Below, piece by piece: positions 9,362 to 19,540 of a stretch of 64,000 nucleotides of DNA. A program made the position numbers and the translations under genes. A model generated the notes under the pieces. The model worked only from the letters and a program-made list of their open reading frames with translations. It was not told the DNA's origin and searched no databases. Source of the stretch: Geomonas azotofigens (GTDB lineage Bacteria; Desulfobacterota; Desulfuromonadia; Geobacterales; Geobacteraceae); NCBI RefSeq assembly GCF_018919395.1, contig NZ_JAHLME010000004.1, forward strand, positions 411,641 through 475,640. The letters are read 5' to 3'. Each line of letters opens with the position of its first letter. Within the stretch, counting starts at the first letter, position 1.

Positions 9362-9760
9362 ATGGAGAAGAACAGGATCCTCGTGGTCGAGGATGAAGAG
9401 AGCCTACTGAAGCTGGAGAGCATCCTCTTCACCTCGAAGGGGTACCAGGTCACCGGCGTGCGCGGTGGCAACGACGCCCTGAAGGCGATCGCGCAGGACG
9501 CACCGGACCTCGTGGTCCTGGACCTCATGCTGCCGGACATGGACGGCTTCGAGGTCTGCCGCAGCATCAAGGAGAATCCGGCCACCAGCGCCATCCCCGT
9601 GGTGATGCTGACGGCCAAGAAGAGCAGCCGCGACCTGGAGCACGGCAGGCAGGTCGGCGCCGACGCCTACATCACCAAGCCCTTCAAGTCGGTCAAGGTG
9701 CTCGAGGTGATCGAGGGACTTTTGGGCAATGACGCCGCGGCCAAGGGGGACGCTGTCTGA
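9362..9760 (+). CDS. CheY-like response regulator
   Basis: This is a 132-residue single receiver domain. The acidic cluster is VVEDEE, the probable phosphoacceptor is D54 in VVLDLMLPDMDG, and the conserved Thr and Lys are in MLTAKK and ITKPF. A G-rich ribosome site (GGGGGGAG) precedes the ATG. It overlaps the next cheW by one base (TGATG). The LMLPDMDG motif is of the OmpR/PilG style rather than classic CheY, so it may serve a non-flagellar output. Confidence 0.9.
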   Translation: MEKNRILVVEDEESLLKLESILFTSKGYQVTGVRGGNDALKAIAQDAPDLVVLDLMLPDMDGFEVCRSIKENPATSAIPVVMLTAKKSSRDLEHGRQVGADAYITKPFKSVKVLEVIEGLLGNDAAAKGDAV

Positions 9761-10269
9761 TGACGCAGGAGTTGCAGGAAATTCAGGTTGCCTGCCTGCG
9801 CATGGATGACGGGCTCTATGCCGTCGACATCATGCGCATCAGGGAGATCATCAGGGTCCCCAAACTCGCCCCGCTGCCCAGGGCGCTCCCCTTCGTCGAG
9901 GGGGTGATCAACCTGCGCGGTTCCGTGATACCGGTGGTGGACTTGAGGAAGCGCTTCGGGCTTCCCGCCGCCCCGAACAAGGAGAGCGCGCGTCTTCTCA
10001 TACTCTCCATTTCCGGGCAGCCGCTGGCCCTCATGGTCGACGAGGTGACCGAGATGATCACCATTCCGCTTCGGGAGCTGAAGGCGCCGCCGCGCGGGGT
10101 GCGCATCGTGGGAGGGGAGTACATGGTGGGGCTGTGCCTGGTGCGCGACGTCCCGGTGATGCTGCTCAACATCGACGCCCTGCTCACCTTCCAGGAGAAG
10201 GCCCAGTTGGGCTACCTTACCCCGCAGGGGGAGACCACTACCACGACCAAAAAGAGCCAAGCATGCTGA
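9760..10269 (+). CDS. cheW: CheW-like coupling protein
   Basis: The protein is a 169-residue CheW domain, from ACLRMDDGLYAVDIMRIREI through INLRGSVIPVVDLRKRFG to VPVMLLNIDALL. It couples CheA to receptors at the membrane. It is the second CheW of the operon, so two receptor sets or a mixed array are possible. Its start overlaps the upstream receiver gene by one base, and its last seven bases overlap the zinc-ribbon regulator gene. Confidence 0.92.
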   Translation: MTQELQEIQVACLRMDDGLYAVDIMRIREIIRVPKLAPLPRALPFVEGVINLRGSVIPVVDLRKRFGLPAAPNKESARLLILSISGQPLALMVDEVTEMITIPLRELKAPPRGVRIVGGEYMVGLCLVRDVPVMLLNIDALLTFQEKAQLGYLTPQGETTTTTKKSQAC

Positions 10270-11432
10270 TAGTCTGTCCTAACTGCAAGAAACGATTCAA
10301 CGTTACCGCCAGCAGCTCCGACGAGCCGAAGAAACTGCGCTGCTCGAGCTGCAAGGCGGTGTTCCGGCTGGTGCGCAAGAGCGAGCGCCAGGCCGCGCCG
10401 CCGACCAAGGTGAAGGTCGTGGTGGCCAACGAGAGCGCCGCCTTTTGCAAGGCGGTCGAGAAGGTGCTCGCGGCCGAGCCGTTCGAGCTCTTCCTCTGCA
10501 CCGACGGCAAGCAGGCCCTGGAGACCGTGCAGCGGGTGACCCCCGATGTGCTGCTCCTGGACGTGGCGCTGCCGACCATGTTCGGCTTCGAGGTCTGCGA
10601 GCGGGTGCGCCAGGAACCGGCCCTCGCCAAGGTGAAGATCGTGCTGATCGCCTCGATCTACGACAAGACCCGCTACAAGCGCTCCCCCAATTCGCTGTAC
10701 GGAGCCGACGACTACATCGAGAAGCACCACATCCCGGACTCCCTGGTCGCGATGATCTACCGGCTGACTTCCGGCGACGTCCCCCCCGTGGTGCGCCCGA
10801 CCGACAGCGAGCTCGCCGCCCAGGAGGAGAGCCGCAGCGAGATCAGGCAGGTGGAAGTGGACGAGACCTCGATGCCGGAGGCCGCCGTCCCTGCGCCCGC
10901 CGCGCCGGCACCCGAGGCGCCGGCGCCGCTCATGACCGCCGCCGAGCCCCCGGTCGCACCGGCCGCCGAGCCCGCCGTCGTGGCGCCCCCGGAGGCCCCG
11001 GTAGCTGCGGCCCCGGTGGTCGAGGCGCCCAAGGCCCCGGCATTGATGGCCGAGGCGCCGGCGCAGGCCCTGGAGGCACCGGTCAGCGAGGCGGTCGAGG
11101 CGCAGGTCCCCGCGGCGGCTGCGCCAGCTCCCGCCGCTCCCGTGGCCGCCGCCGAGCCCGCCGCCGCTGCCCCGGCCCAGCTCCCCGAGGAGCAGGTGAA
11201 GGCGAGGCGCCTGGCCAGGATCATCGTTTCCGACATCGTCCTCTACAACCAGGCCAAGGTGGAGCAGGGGGTGCGCGAGGGGAGCTTCTACGAACTCCTC
11301 GCCGACGACATCCGCGAAGGGGAATACCTGTACCAGCAGCGGGTGTCGCAGCAGGTGCGCGACACCACCTCGTTCCTGAAGGATGCCTTCGAGGAGCTCC
11401 TCGCCAAGAAGCGGGCCGAACTGAGCGTTTAG
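10263..11432 (+). CDS. Zinc-ribbon plus receiver-domain regulator
   Basis: The start is ATG 10263, seven bases inside the end of cheW; upstream in-frame codons read through cheW sequence and are not credible. The 389-residue protein starts with an MJ0042-type zinc ribbon (C5/C8 and C27/C30). A receiver domain follows (about 43-170), with probable phosphoacceptor D100 in LLLDVALPTMFG. A long Ala/Pro/Glu-rich linker (about 200-310) leads to a predicted helical C-terminal domain of about 75 residues. Similar zinc-ribbon receivers occur in delta-proteobacterial motility systems. Its output is unknown. Confidence 0.82.
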   Translation: MLIVCPNCKKRFNVTASSSDEPKKLRCSSCKAVFRLVRKSERQAAPPTKVKVVVANESAAFCKAVEKVLAAEPFELFLCTDGKQALETVQRVTPDVLLLDVALPTMFGFEVCERVRQEPALAKVKIVLIASIYDKTRYKRSPNSLYGADDYIEKHHIPDSLVAMIYRLTSGDVPPVVRPTDSELAAQEESRSEIRQVEVDETSMPEAAVPAPAAPAPEAPAPLMTAAEPPVAPAAEPAVVAPPEAPVAAAPVVEAPKAPALMAEAPAQALEAPVSEAVEAQVPAAAAPAPAAPVAAAEPAAAAPAQLPEEQVKARRLARIIVSDIVLYNQAKVEQGVREGSFYELLADDIREGEYLYQQRVSQQVRDTTSFLKDAFEELLAKKRAELSV

Positions 11433-11442
11433 GAGAAAGACC

Positions 11443-13452
11443 CTGTCCAACGATCTGCTTGAAATCTCAGAGAGACTTGCCGCCGATGACGAGGAGCAAC
11501 GCCGCCTCGCCGTCATGTCCCTGCGCCGCCGTCCCTTCCCCGAGGTGATGGAACTGCTGTTCCGCGCCATGGGGGATGACAGCTGGCGCGTGCGCAAGGA
11601 GGCGGTGAGCGTGGTGCTGCAGGCGCAGCCGCTTCAGGCCGGCGAGCTCGAGGCCCTGATCGCGCTGCTTCGTTCCGCCGACAACGCCGGCTTGCGCAAC
11701 TCGGCCGTCGAGTCCCTGGAGCGGATCGGCGTTCCCGCCGTCGAGCAGCTCTGCGCGCACCTGGGCGATCCGGATCACGACTTCCGCAAGTTCATCATCG
11801 ACATCCTGGGCAACATCCGCTGCGCCACCTGTCTCCCCCTTTTGGTGCAGGCGCTGGACGACGAGGACATGAACGTCCGCGTCGCCGCCGCGGAGAACCT
11901 CGGCAAGATCGGCGACGGCCGCGCGCTGCCGCACCTGCTCAAGGTGCTGGACGGCGGCGAGGTCTGGCTGAAGTTCACCGTGCTGGACGCCCTCGCCTCC
12001 ATCGGCGCGCCGGTGCCGCTCGCCAAGCTCGAACCGCTGTTGCAGGAGGGGCTGCTGCGGCGGGCCACCTACGACTGCCTGGGGGTGCTCGGCGACCTGA
12101 AATCCTTGCCGCTGCTGCTGGAGGGGCTGCACGACAAGGCCAAGAACGCCCGCGAGGCCGCCGCCATCGCGCTGATGCGTCTGCGGGGGCGCCTGAACCC
12201 GCGGCAGCAGGAAGAGCTGGTGGATCTCCCCCTGAGGGAGCTGGCCGGCGGTGCCACCGCCAAGAAGCTGATCGATTCGCTGCACGGCGAGGAGCCGGTG
12301 ATGATCTCCGCGCTGGCCCAGCTTTGCGGCATCATGGGGGACGAACGTGCCGCCTTGCCGCTGGTGCGCGTGGCGCGTGCCGAGCGCCTGCGCGGGATCT
12401 GCCTGGAGGCGTTGCGCCGCATCGGCGAGCCCGTGATCCCCATACTCCTGGAGCACTTCCCCTTCGCCATCGCCGCCGAGCGCGCCGTGATCGTGCACCT
12501 CATCGCGGAAACCGGGCGCCCCGGCAACGACGATCTCCTCTTCGCCGCCTTGGAGGACGAGGGGGCCGAGGTGAGGCGCTGCGCGGCGCTCGCCCTGGGG
12601 CGGTTGGCGCCGGAGGGGGCCGCGGCACGCGTGGCGCGGCTGCTGGACGATGATGATGCGCAGGTGCGCGAGGGGGGGCTGGAGGGGCTGCAGCGCCTGG
12701 CCGCCGCGGACCCGGCGGGGGTGGGCTCGATCTGCTCCGAGCTTTTGCGCGGCCGCGAAGCGCGCAAGCGGCGGGACGCCGCCATTATCCTCGGCGCGCT
12801 GGCCGACGGCGAACGGCTCGCCCGGTTGGTGAAGGACGAGGACGCCTCGGTGCGCCGGGCGGCGGTCGCATCCCTGGCGCGCGTCGACCTGCCCCAGGCC
12901 TTGGGCGCGCTGACCCTGTCGCTCTCCGACGAGGAGCCGGAAGTGCGCGTGGCGGCGGCGCAGGCCCTTGCCGAAAGGGGAGGTCACGAGGTGCTGGCGC
13001 CGCTTTGCCTGGCGTTGAGCGACGCCGATCCCTGGGTCCAGACTGCGGCCCTCAAGGGGCTCTGCTCGGTGGGTGACCCCGAGGCGCTCCCCGGGGTCAC
13101 CGCGCTCCTCGGGCAGGCGCAGGGGCCGGTCCTGATCGCGGCCCTGTCGACCCTCGCGGCCCTGGGGGGGGAGCAGGCGCTCGGTCCGGTGCGGCAGGCG
13201 CTTTATCACGCCGACGAGGAAGTGGTGGAGGCCGCCATCGGGATCCTCGCCGCTCACGGCGGGGACTGGATCGACGAGCACGGCCAGGCGCTGCTGGAAC
13301 ACCCGCACTGGATGGTGCGGCGCTCCTTCGTGCGCGCCCTCGCCCAACTGCAGGGCGCCGACTCGTTGGCGGTGTTGGATCAGGCGCTGGCCCGGGAGTC
13401 GGACCCGCTGGTCAAAGGCGAGATTGTTGAACTGCTCGACAGGCTGCGCTAA
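11443..13452 (+). CDS. HEAT-repeat protein, probable CTG start
   Basis: This is an all-helical scaffold of HEAT/PBS-lyase-type repeats running the full length, with repeated units such as DDSWRVRKEAV, DEDMNVRVAAAENLGKIGD and DEEPEVRVAAAQALAERG. It has no catalytic motif and probably binds another protein of the system. The first ATG in frame (11515) would cut into the first repeat. In-frame CTG 11443 lies 7 bases after a perfect AGGAG and gives a complete N-terminus, SNDLLEISERLAADDEEQ. I prefer that start (669 residues); 11515 is the conservative one. The stop overlaps cheR by one base. Confidence 0.85.
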   Translation: MSNDLLEISERLAADDEEQRRLAVMSLRRRPFPEVMELLFRAMGDDSWRVRKEAVSVVLQAQPLQAGELEALIALLRSADNAGLRNSAVESLERIGVPAVEQLCAHLGDPDHDFRKFIIDILGNIRCATCLPLLVQALDDEDMNVRVAAAENLGKIGDGRALPHLLKVLDGGEVWLKFTVLDALASIGAPVPLAKLEPLLQEGLLRRATYDCLGVLGDLKSLPLLLEGLHDKAKNAREAAAIALMRLRGRLNPRQQEELVDLPLRELAGGATAKKLIDSLHGEEPVMISALAQLCGIMGDERAALPLVRVARAERLRGICLEALRRIGEPVIPILLEHFPFAIAAERAVIVHLIAETGRPGNDDLLFAALEDEGAEVRRCAALALGRLAPEGAAARVARLLDDDDAQVREGGLEGLQRLAAADPAGVGSICSELLRGREARKRRDAAIILGALADGERLARLVKDEDASVRRAAVASLARVDLPQALGALTLSLSDEEPEVRVAAAQALAERGGHEVLAPLCLALSDADPWVQTAALKGLCSVGDPEALPGVTALLGQAQGPVLIAALSTLAALGGEQALGPVRQALYHADEEVVEAAIGILAAHGGDWIDEHGQALLEHPHWMVRRSFVRALAQLQGADSLAVLDQALARESDPLVKGEIVELLDRLR

Positions 13453-14321
13453 TGCCATACTTCGAACCTGAATTGCAACTGACGGCAGAGGAATTCCGCC
13501 TGATCAGGGAGCTGATCTACAACCACTGCGGCCTCTTCTTCGACGACGACAGCAAGTACCTGCTCGACCGTCGGCTCGGGCAGCGGGTGACCCATCACAA
13601 CCTGTCCGGCTTCCGCGAGTACTACCAGTTCCTGAAGTACGATCGCAGGAGGGACGAGGAGATCGCCGACATCATGGATCTCCTCACCACCAACGAGACC
13701 TACTTCTTCCGCGAGGCCTTCCAGTTGCGCGCGTTCACCGACGAGATCGTGCCGGAACTCATGAAGGCGAAGCAGCGCGAGCGGACCCTGCGCATCTGGA
13801 GCGCGGGATGTTCCACCGGCGAGGAGCCCTACACCATCGCCATGCTCCTGCTGGAGATGGGGTGTCTGCACGGCTGGCGCGTTGAGATCGTCGGCTCCGA
13901 TATCAGCCATCGCGTGGTGCAGCACGCCCGCAAGGGGATCTACACCAAGGCCTCCTTCCGCGCCACCGAAGAGCGTTACCTGAAGCGGTTCTTCACCGAG
14001 ACCGACGAGGGGTACCGCATCTGCGACGAGGTGCGGGAGCTGGTCACCATCAGCCAGATGAACCTGTTCGACGCCAATCGGCTGGCGCTTTTGGGCAAGA
14101 TGGACGTGATCTTTTGCCGCAACGTGATCATCTATTTTGACCAGACCTCGAAGAAGCGGGTGATCGAGTCGTTTCACAACACGCTGCGCGGCGGCGGTTA
14201 CCTCCTTTTGGGGCACTCGGAGTCCCTGATGAACCTGTCCACCGCCTTTGCGCTGAGACACCTGAAAAACGACATGGTCTACCAGAAAACGGATACGACC
14301 GGCGGCGGAGTGGCCACGTGA
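13452..14321 (+). CDS. cheR: Chemoreceptor glutamate methyltransferase CheR
   Basis: CheR transfers methyl groups from S-adenosylmethionine to receptor glutamates for adaptation. The 289-residue protein has the helical N-terminal domain and the SAM-binding signature [14 protein letters not shown] near residue 117. [10 protein letters not shown] lies near 220. It overlaps the HEAT gene by one base and cheB by four bases, so the methylation enzymes are translationally coupled. No chemoreceptor gene lies in the window, so its substrates are encoded elsewhere. Confidence 0.96.
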   Translation: MPYFEPELQLTAEEFRLIRELIYNHCGLFFDDDSKYLLDRRLGQRVTHHNLSGFREYYQFLKYDRRRDEEIADIMDLLTTNETYFFREAFQLRAFTDEIVPELMKAKQRERTLRIWSAGCSTGEEPYTIAMLLLEMGCLHGWRVEIVGSDISHRVVQHARKGIYTKASFRATEERYLKRFFTETDEGYRICDEVRELVTISQMNLFDANRLALLGKMDVIFCRNVIIYFDQTSKKRVIESFHNTLRGGGYLLLGHSESLMNLSTAFALRHLKNDMVYQKTDTTGGGVAT

Positions 14322-15385
14322 AAAAGATACGGGTAGTAGTCGTAGACGATTCGGCCTATAATCGGCGCGCCATCACCAGGATGCTGGAGGAGCTCCCGGG
14401 GGTCCAGGTGATCGGGTACGCCACCAACGGCGAGGAGGGGATCCGGCGGGTGATTGATCTCACCCCCGACCTGGTGACGCTCGACCTCGAGATGCCGCGC
14501 ATGGACGGTTTCACCATGCTGCGCATCCTGATGGCGACCACGCCGGTCCCGGTGATCGTGATCAGCTCCACCTCCGGCGACGAGAAGGTCTTCAAGGCGC
14601 TTGAGCTTGGTGCCGTCGATTTCATCGCCAAGCCGACCAGCGTCATCTCCGACGAGCTTTTGAAGATCCAGCAGGACCTGCACCAGAAGGTCCAGGCGGT
14701 GTTCAAGCTGAACATGGCACGGGTGCAGAAGCAGGCGGAGCCTGCCCCTCCCGCGGCCGAGGTCGCCGTTCCCGCGGCTCCGGCCGGCGCGCCCAGCAAC
14801 ATAGACATCGTGGCCATCGGCTCCTCGACGGGTGGACCGCCGGCCCTGCAACGGATCTTCGCCTCCTTTAAGGAGGCGCCCCCCTTCGCCATGGTGATTT
14901 CCCAGCATATGCCGGCCGGGTTCACCACCGCCTTCGCCGAGAGGTTGAACCGCAGCACCGGCTTCGAGGTGCGCGAGGCGAAGGATGGTGACGAGGTGGT
15001 TCCGGGGCGGGCGCTCATCGCTCCCGGCGGGCACAACCTGGTCTTCGCCCGCGTCGGCGAGAAGGTGGTGGCCCGCATCGTCCCCCCCGGGCCGAAGGAC
15101 CGTTACGTCCCGTCGGTGGACGTGATGTTCCGGTCCTGCGCGGAACTGTACCGTAGCCGTATGCTGGCCGTCGTCTTGACCGGCATGGGCAACGACGGGG
15201 CTCTTGGGGTGCGCGAGGCGAAGAAGGTGGGAGCCCAGGTCGTGGCGGAGTCCGAGGAATCCGCCGTGGTCTTCGGCATGCCGCGCGAGGCGATCGCCAC
15301 GGGCGTGGTGGATCGGGTGGTGCCCATGGACGGCATGGTGCGTGAAATAGTGCTTCGTTGCGGCCTGTTGCCGCGATTCGGTTGA
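14318..15385 (+). CDS. cheB: Chemoreceptor glutamate methylesterase CheB
   Basis: The 355-residue protein has a receiver domain with phosphoacceptor D56 ([11 protein letters not shown]), a short Ala/Pro linker, and a C-terminal methylesterase domain. The catalytic Ser lies in GSSTGGPP near 169-170, and the His and Asp in QHMPAGFT and GMGNDGA. It removes methyl or amide groups from receptors when phosphorylated by CheA. The start is GTG inside the last four bases of cheR. Confidence 0.96.
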   Translation: MKKIRVVVVDDSAYNRRAITRMLEELPGVQVIGYATNGEEGIRRVIDLTPDLVTLDLEMPRMDGFTMLRILMATTPVPVIVISSTSGDEKVFKALELGAVDFIAKPTSVISDELLKIQQDLHQKVQAVFKLNMARVQKQAEPAPPAAEVAVPAAPAGAPSNIDIVAIGSSTGGPPALQRIFASFKEAPPFAMVISQHMPAGFTTAFAERLNRSTGFEVREAKDGDEVVPGRALIAPGGHNLVFARVGEKVVARIVPPGPKDRYVPSVDVMFRSCAELYRSRMLAVVLTGMGNDGALGVREAKKVGAQVVAESEESAVVFGMPREAIATGVVDRVVPMDGMVREIVLRCGLLPRFG

Positions 15386-15412
15386 TCAACTAGACGTAAA
15401 TTCGGGGTGCGC

Positions 15413-16231
15413 ATGCAAAAGGACGATGAACGACTGGTTCATAGCAGGGGTGAGGAGTTCCTGCAGGTTTTCAAGAAGGGGGCGGAGTTCACCCAGGAGC
15501 TGTTGAGGGAGAACGAGCGTCTGCGGTTCCGTCTGCTGGAACTGGAGAAGTCCCAGATTTCGGGCGAGCCGGCGCCGGCCGCGGAGCTGAAAAAGCTCAA
15601 CGAGCGGATCGCCGATCTCGAGCAGGAGAAGCAGGAGATCCTGGACCGCATCAGGCACGTCGAGGAGGAAAACCAGGATTTCGCGGCACGCTACCTGGAG
15701 ATCGAGGATGAGAACAACAACCTCGCCAACCTCTACATAGCGAGCTACCAGCTCCACTCCACGCTCGACTTCAAGGAAGTGCTCCAGATCATCACGGAGA
15801 TCATCATCAACCTGATCGGTGCCGAGGAGTTCGCCATCATGCTGCTCGACGAGAAGAGTGACGAGTTGCAGGCCGTCTCCACCGAAGGGATCGACCGCAG
15901 CGAGATTCCCGCCTTCCGTCTCGGCAAGGGGATTATCGGGACCGTGGCGCAGTCCGGCGAGAACCACTTCGCCAGCGACTTCGACAGCTACGAGCGCGAT
16001 TTCAGCGCGCCGATGGTCTGCATTCCGCTGAAGATCAAGGAGCACGTCATCGGCGTGCTGGCCATCTACAAGCTGTTGATGCAGAAAAAGGAATTTGCCG
16101 CCGTCGACTACGAGCTTTTCACCCTGCTGGCCGGTCATGCCGCCACCGCCATCTTCAGCTCGCGGCTTTACAGCGACTCCGAGCGCAAGCTCTCGACCAT
16201 CCAGGGGTTCATCGATCTATTGACGAAATAG
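15413..16231 (+). CDS. Coiled-coil GAF-domain protein
   Basis: The 272-residue protein has a long N-terminal coiled coil (about 15-105, rich in Glu/Leu/Lys heptads). A GAF domain follows (about 110-265; LHSTLDFKEVLQIITEII, then VCIPLKIKEHVIGVLAIY). GAF domains bind small ligands or mediate dimer signalling. ATG 15413 is chosen because a GGGG site lies 5 bases upstream; GTG 15407 would add two residues. Its place beside cheB and a receiver gene suggests a sensory input or scaffold for the same pathway. Confidence 0.8.
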   Translation: MQKDDERLVHSRGEEFLQVFKKGAEFTQELLRENERLRFRLLELEKSQISGEPAPAAELKKLNERIADLEQEKQEILDRIRHVEEENQDFAARYLEIEDENNNLANLYIASYQLHSTLDFKEVLQIITEIIINLIGAEEFAIMLLDEKSDELQAVSTEGIDRSEIPAFRLGKGIIGTVAQSGENHFASDFDSYERDFSAPMVCIPLKIKEHVIGVLAIYKLLMQKKEFAAVDYELFTLLAGHAATAIFSSRLYSDSERKLSTIQGFIDLLTK

Positions 16232-16261
16232 TCAGCTGTTGCAATGGGGGATACAGGTCAG

Positions 16262-16639
16262 ATGTCAGATTACAACGTATTGATAGTTGAAGATTCACCC
16301 ACCATGAGGCAGCTCATCGCGTTTGCGCTGAAGCGGATCAGGGGGGTGCGGATAGTCGAGGCCAACGATGGTGTTGACGGGTTGAAGAAGCTCTCCTCGG
16401 AGCGTTTCGATCTGATCCTGACCGACATCAACATGCCGATCATGGACGGTCTGAAGTTGGTCAGTCTGGTGCGCAACGATGCCAACTACAAGGCTATACC
16501 GATCGTGGTCATCACCACCGAAGGTGCGCAGGAAGACCGGGAACGTGCCTTGGCGTTGGGAGCCAACGACTACATCACCAAGCCGATTCAGCCGACCAAG
16601 ATTCTGGACGTGGCCAAGAACCTGCTTCGGATCGTCTGA
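16262..16639 (+). CDS. CheY-like response regulator
   Basis: This single receiver of 125 residues closely matches classic CheY. It has VEDSPTMRQLI at the N-terminus, phosphoacceptor D55 in LTDINMPIMDGL, TTEGAQEDRERAL, and the Lys in ITKPIQ. ATG 16262 begins the conserved MSDYNVLIVEDS; an upstream ATG (16244) would add six atypical residues. It is the last gene of the operon. Of the receivers here it is the closest to a flagellar-motor CheY, though the output is not proven. Confidence 0.9.
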   Translation: MSDYNVLIVEDSPTMRQLIAFALKRIRGVRIVEANDGVDGLKKLSSERFDLILTDINMPIMDGLKLVSLVRNDANYKAIPIVVITTEGAQEDRERALALGANDYITKPIQPTKILDVAKNLLRIV

Positions 16640-16655
16640 CCGGTTTCCGGTTGTG

Positions 16656-16676
16656 CTCCTCCCCTTGAGGGGGGAG
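16656..16676 (+). terminator. GC-rich hairpin after the chemosensory operon
   Basis: A CTCCTCCCC / GGGGGGAG stem with a TTGA loop lies 16 bases after the last che gene. There is no U-tract, so it may be an intergenic repeat rather than a true intrinsic terminator. Confidence 0.35.
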
Positions 16677-16754
16677 GCAGGGGGGGGCGGTGCCTGCGGG
16701 CGCCCCGGTGCTGAACCGTCCCATGCGTCCCTGAGTCTCCAGTTCACGACCGTG

Positions 16755-16955
16755 GCCTCCACCGGGCCCGCCGGGTCCACCAGGTCCACCGTGTCCACCG
16801 TGTCCACCGTGTCCACCGTGTCCACCGTGTCCACCGTGTCCACCGTGTCCACCGGGTCCACCGGGTCCACCGGGTCCACCGGGTCCACCGGGTCCACCAG
16901 GTCCACCGGGTCCACCAGGTCCACCGGGTCCACCAGGTCCACCAGGTCCACCAGG
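16755..16955. repeat. 9-bp tandem array (GTCCACCGK), about 22 units
   Basis: Units of GTCCACCGT are followed by GTCCACCGG and GTCCACCAG variants, unbroken for about 200 bases between the last che gene and leuS. One frame would read Gly-Pro-Pro triplets, but no start codon or ribosome site opens it. The 407-base gap otherwise holds only the hairpin before it and the leuS leader. Confidence 0.85.
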
Positions 16956-17046
16956 TGGTGCCGTTCAAACACACCATCCGCAACCGCAGCGTTGCCGACA
17001 TTAAAATATTGCGCGTCCCGTTTGGGGCGCTGGAAGGCGGGGTTTA

Positions 17047-19521
17047 ATGGAAGAAAAATACGTTCCCTCAGCAGTAGAGGGCAAATGGCAGCAATTCTGG
17101 GCTACGCACAACAGCTTCAAGGCGACTGAAGACGCCGCTCGCAAGAAGTACTACCTCCTGGAGATGTTCCCCTATCCCTCCGGCAAGATCCACATGGGGC
17201 ACGTCAGGAACTACTCCATCGGTGACGTCATCGCCCGCTTCAAGAGGATGCAGGGGTACAACGTGCTGCACCCGATGGGTTGGGACGCCTTCGGCATGCC
17301 GGCGGAAAACGCCGCCATCCAGAACAAGAGCCATCCCGCCAAGTGGACCTACGAGAACATCGCCTACATGCGCGGCCAGCTGAAGCGCCTGGGCCTTTCC
17401 TACGACTGGGACCGCGAGCTCGCCACCTGCGACCTCGACTACTACAAGTGGGAGCAGAAGATCTTCCTGGAGATGTACCGCAAGGGGCTCGCCTACAAGA
17501 AGTCCTCCGCCGTCAACTGGTGCCCCAAGTGCGAGACCGTTCTTGCCAACGAGCAGGTCGAGGACGGCTGCTGCTGGCGCTGCGATTCCATGGTCCAGCA
17601 GAAGGAGCTGGAGCAGTGGTCCTTCCGCATCACCAACTACGCGCAGGAACTCCTGGACGACACCTACAAGCTCACCGGCTGGCCGGAGCGCGTGCTGACC
17701 ATGCAGCGCAACTGGATCGGCCGCTCGGTCGGCTGCGAGATCGACTTCCCGCTCGAGAACGGTCTCGGCAAGATCAAGGTCTTCACCACCCGTCAGGACA
17801 CCGTGTTCGGCGCGACCTTCATGTCGCTGGCCGCCGAGCACCCGCTGGCGCTCGACCTGGCGACCGCCGGGCAGCGCGCCGCCGTCGAGGCCTTCATCGA
17901 CAAGGTGAAGAAGACTGACCGCATCAAGCGCTCCGCCGAGGACCAGGAGAAGGAAGGCGTCTTCACCGGCTCCTACTGCGTCAACCCGGTCACCAACGTG
18001 AAGATGCCGATCTATCTGGCCAACTTCGTCCTCATGGACTACGGCACCGGCGCTGTCATGGCCGTTCCGACCCACGACCAGCGCGACTTCGAGTTCGCCA
18101 AAAAGTACGACCTGCCGCTCAAGGTCGTGATCCAGCCCGAAGGGGAAACCCTCGATCCCGCCACCATGACCGAGGCCTACACCGCCGACGGGATCATGGT
18201 CAACTCCGGCCGCTTCGACGGCATGGGCAACGCCGACGCCAAGGAAGCCATCGCCGACTTCCTTGAGAAGGAAGGGATCGGCAAGAAGACCGTCAACTTC
18301 CGCCTGCGCGACTGGGGCATCTCCCGCCAGCGCTACTGGGGCAACCCGATCCCGGTGATCAACTGCGATCTCTGCGGCGTGGTCCCGGTCCCGGAAGCGG
18401 ACCTTCCCGTCGTGCTCCCGATGGATGCCGAGTTCACCGGGGAGGGGGGCAACCCGCTGGCGCGCGTGGACAGCTTCACCACCTGCACCTGTCCGCAGTG
18501 TGGCGAGGCCGCCCGCCGCGAGACCGACACCATGGACACCTTCGTGCAATCCTCCTGGTATTTCCTGCGCTACTGCTCCCCGAAGTTCACCTCCGGTCCG
18601 CTGGACCGCGAGCAGGTCGAGCACTGGATGCCGGTGGACCAGTATATCGGCGGCATCGAGCATGCCGTTTTGCACCTGCTCTACGCCCGCTTCTTCACCA
18701 AGGTGCTCAGGGACCTCGGCTACTGCAACGTCGACGAGCCCTTCTCCAACCTCCTGACCCAGGGGATGGTGATCAAGGACGGCGCCAAGATGTCCAAGTC
18801 CAAGGGGAACGTGGTCGATCCCAACGCACTCATCGAGCGTTACGGCGCCGATACCGCCAGGCTCTTCTCCCTCTTCGCGGCACCCCCGGAGAAGGACCTC
18901 GACTGGAGCGACCAGGGCGTGGACGGCAGCTACCGCTTCCTGAACCGCGTCTGGCGCCTGGTGTACGACGTGCTCCCGGCGATCAAGCAAGCCGGCAGCG
19001 TGCAGGTGGACAAGCTCTCCGCGGACGGGAAGAAGCTGCGCCGCGCGGTGCACAAGACCATCAAGAAGGTTTCCGAGGACGTCGAGGACCGCTTCCACTT
19101 CAATACCGCCATCGCCGCGGTCATGGAACTGGTCAACGCCATCCAGGGCTTCGCCGGCAAGGACGCCCCGGAGAACGTGGCCGTGGTGCGCGAGGCGGTG
19201 GAGTCGGTGGTCCGCCTCTTGGCCCCCTTCGTGCCGCACTTCGCCGAAGAACTCTGGGCCGAACTCGGCCACGAGGTGGCTCTCGAGCAGGCCGGCTGGC
19301 CCGGTTATGACGCCGACGCCGTGGTCGACGAGGAGATCACCGTGGTGATCCAGGTGAACGGCAAGCTGAGAAGCAAGCTCACCGTCGCCCCCGACGCCAA
19401 GGAGGACGATGTCCGCGCCGCCGCGCTGGCGGATGACAAGATCCTTCCCTACCTGGAAGGGAAGAGCGTCAAGAAGGTCGTCTACGTCCCCGGCAAGCTG
19501 GTCAGCATCGTCGTCGCCTAA
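17047..19521 (+). CDS. leuS: Leucyl-tRNA synthetase
   Basis: This cytoplasmic class I synthetase charges tRNA-Leu. The HIGH-type motif is in [18 protein letters not shown] near residue 45-60, and the KMSKS loop is at 581 ([12 protein letters not shown]). The editing (CP1) domain with [11 protein letters not shown] lies near 245. Zinc-binding Cys pairs are visible in WCPKCETV and near 480 (CTCPQCGE). The length of 824 residues is normal for the bacterial enzyme. It is followed 19 bases later by lptE, so the two are probably co-transcribed. Confidence 0.98.
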   Translation: MEEKYVPSAVEGKWQQFWATHNSFKATEDAARKKYYLLEMFPYPSGKIHMGHVRNYSIGDVIARFKRMQGYNVLHPMGWDAFGMPAENAAIQNKSHPAKWTYENIAYMRGQLKRLGLSYDWDRELATCDLDYYKWEQKIFLEMYRKGLAYKKSSAVNWCPKCETVLANEQVEDGCCWRCDSMVQQKELEQWSFRITNYAQELLDDTYKLTGWPERVLTMQRNWIGRSVGCEIDFPLENGLGKIKVFTTRQDTVFGATFMSLAAEHPLALDLATAGQRAAVEAFIDKVKKTDRIKRSAEDQEKEGVFTGSYCVNPVTNVKMPIYLANFVLMDYGTGAVMAVPTHDQRDFEFAKKYDLPLKVVIQPEGETLDPATMTEAYTADGIMVNSGRFDGMGNADAKEAIADFLEKEGIGKKTVNFRLRDWGISRQRYWGNPIPVINCDLCGVVPVPEADLPVVLPMDAEFTGEGGNPLARVDSFTTCTCPQCGEAARRETDTMDTFVQSSWYFLRYCSPKFTSGPLDREQVEHWMPVDQYIGGIEHAVLHLLYARFFTKVLRDLGYCNVDEPFSNLLTQGMVIKDGAKMSKSKGNVVDPNALIERYGADTARLFSLFAAPPEKDLDWSDQGVDGSYRFLNRVWRLVYDVLPAIKQAGSVQVDKLSADGKKLRRAVHKTIKKVSEDVEDRFHFNTAIAAVMELVNAIQGFAGKDAPENVAVVREAVESVVRLLAPFVPHFAEELWAELGHEVALEQAGWPGYDADAVVDEEITVVIQVNGKLRSKLTVAPDAKEDDVRAAALADDKILPYLEGKSVKKVVYVPGKLVSIVVA

Positions 19522-19540
19522 GCCCGTGAGGAAACGTCCC

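Noticed and set aside
16755..16955. Collagen-like Gly-Pro-Pro protein in the 9-bp array
   Set aside because: One frame reads GPP triplets, but no start codon with a ribosome site opens it and it is not extended on either side. The repeat is intergenic.
16755..16955. CRISPR array
   Set aside because: Units are 9 bases and adjacent, with no unique spacers, and no cas gene is nearby. The same holds for the arrays at 21693 and 36650.
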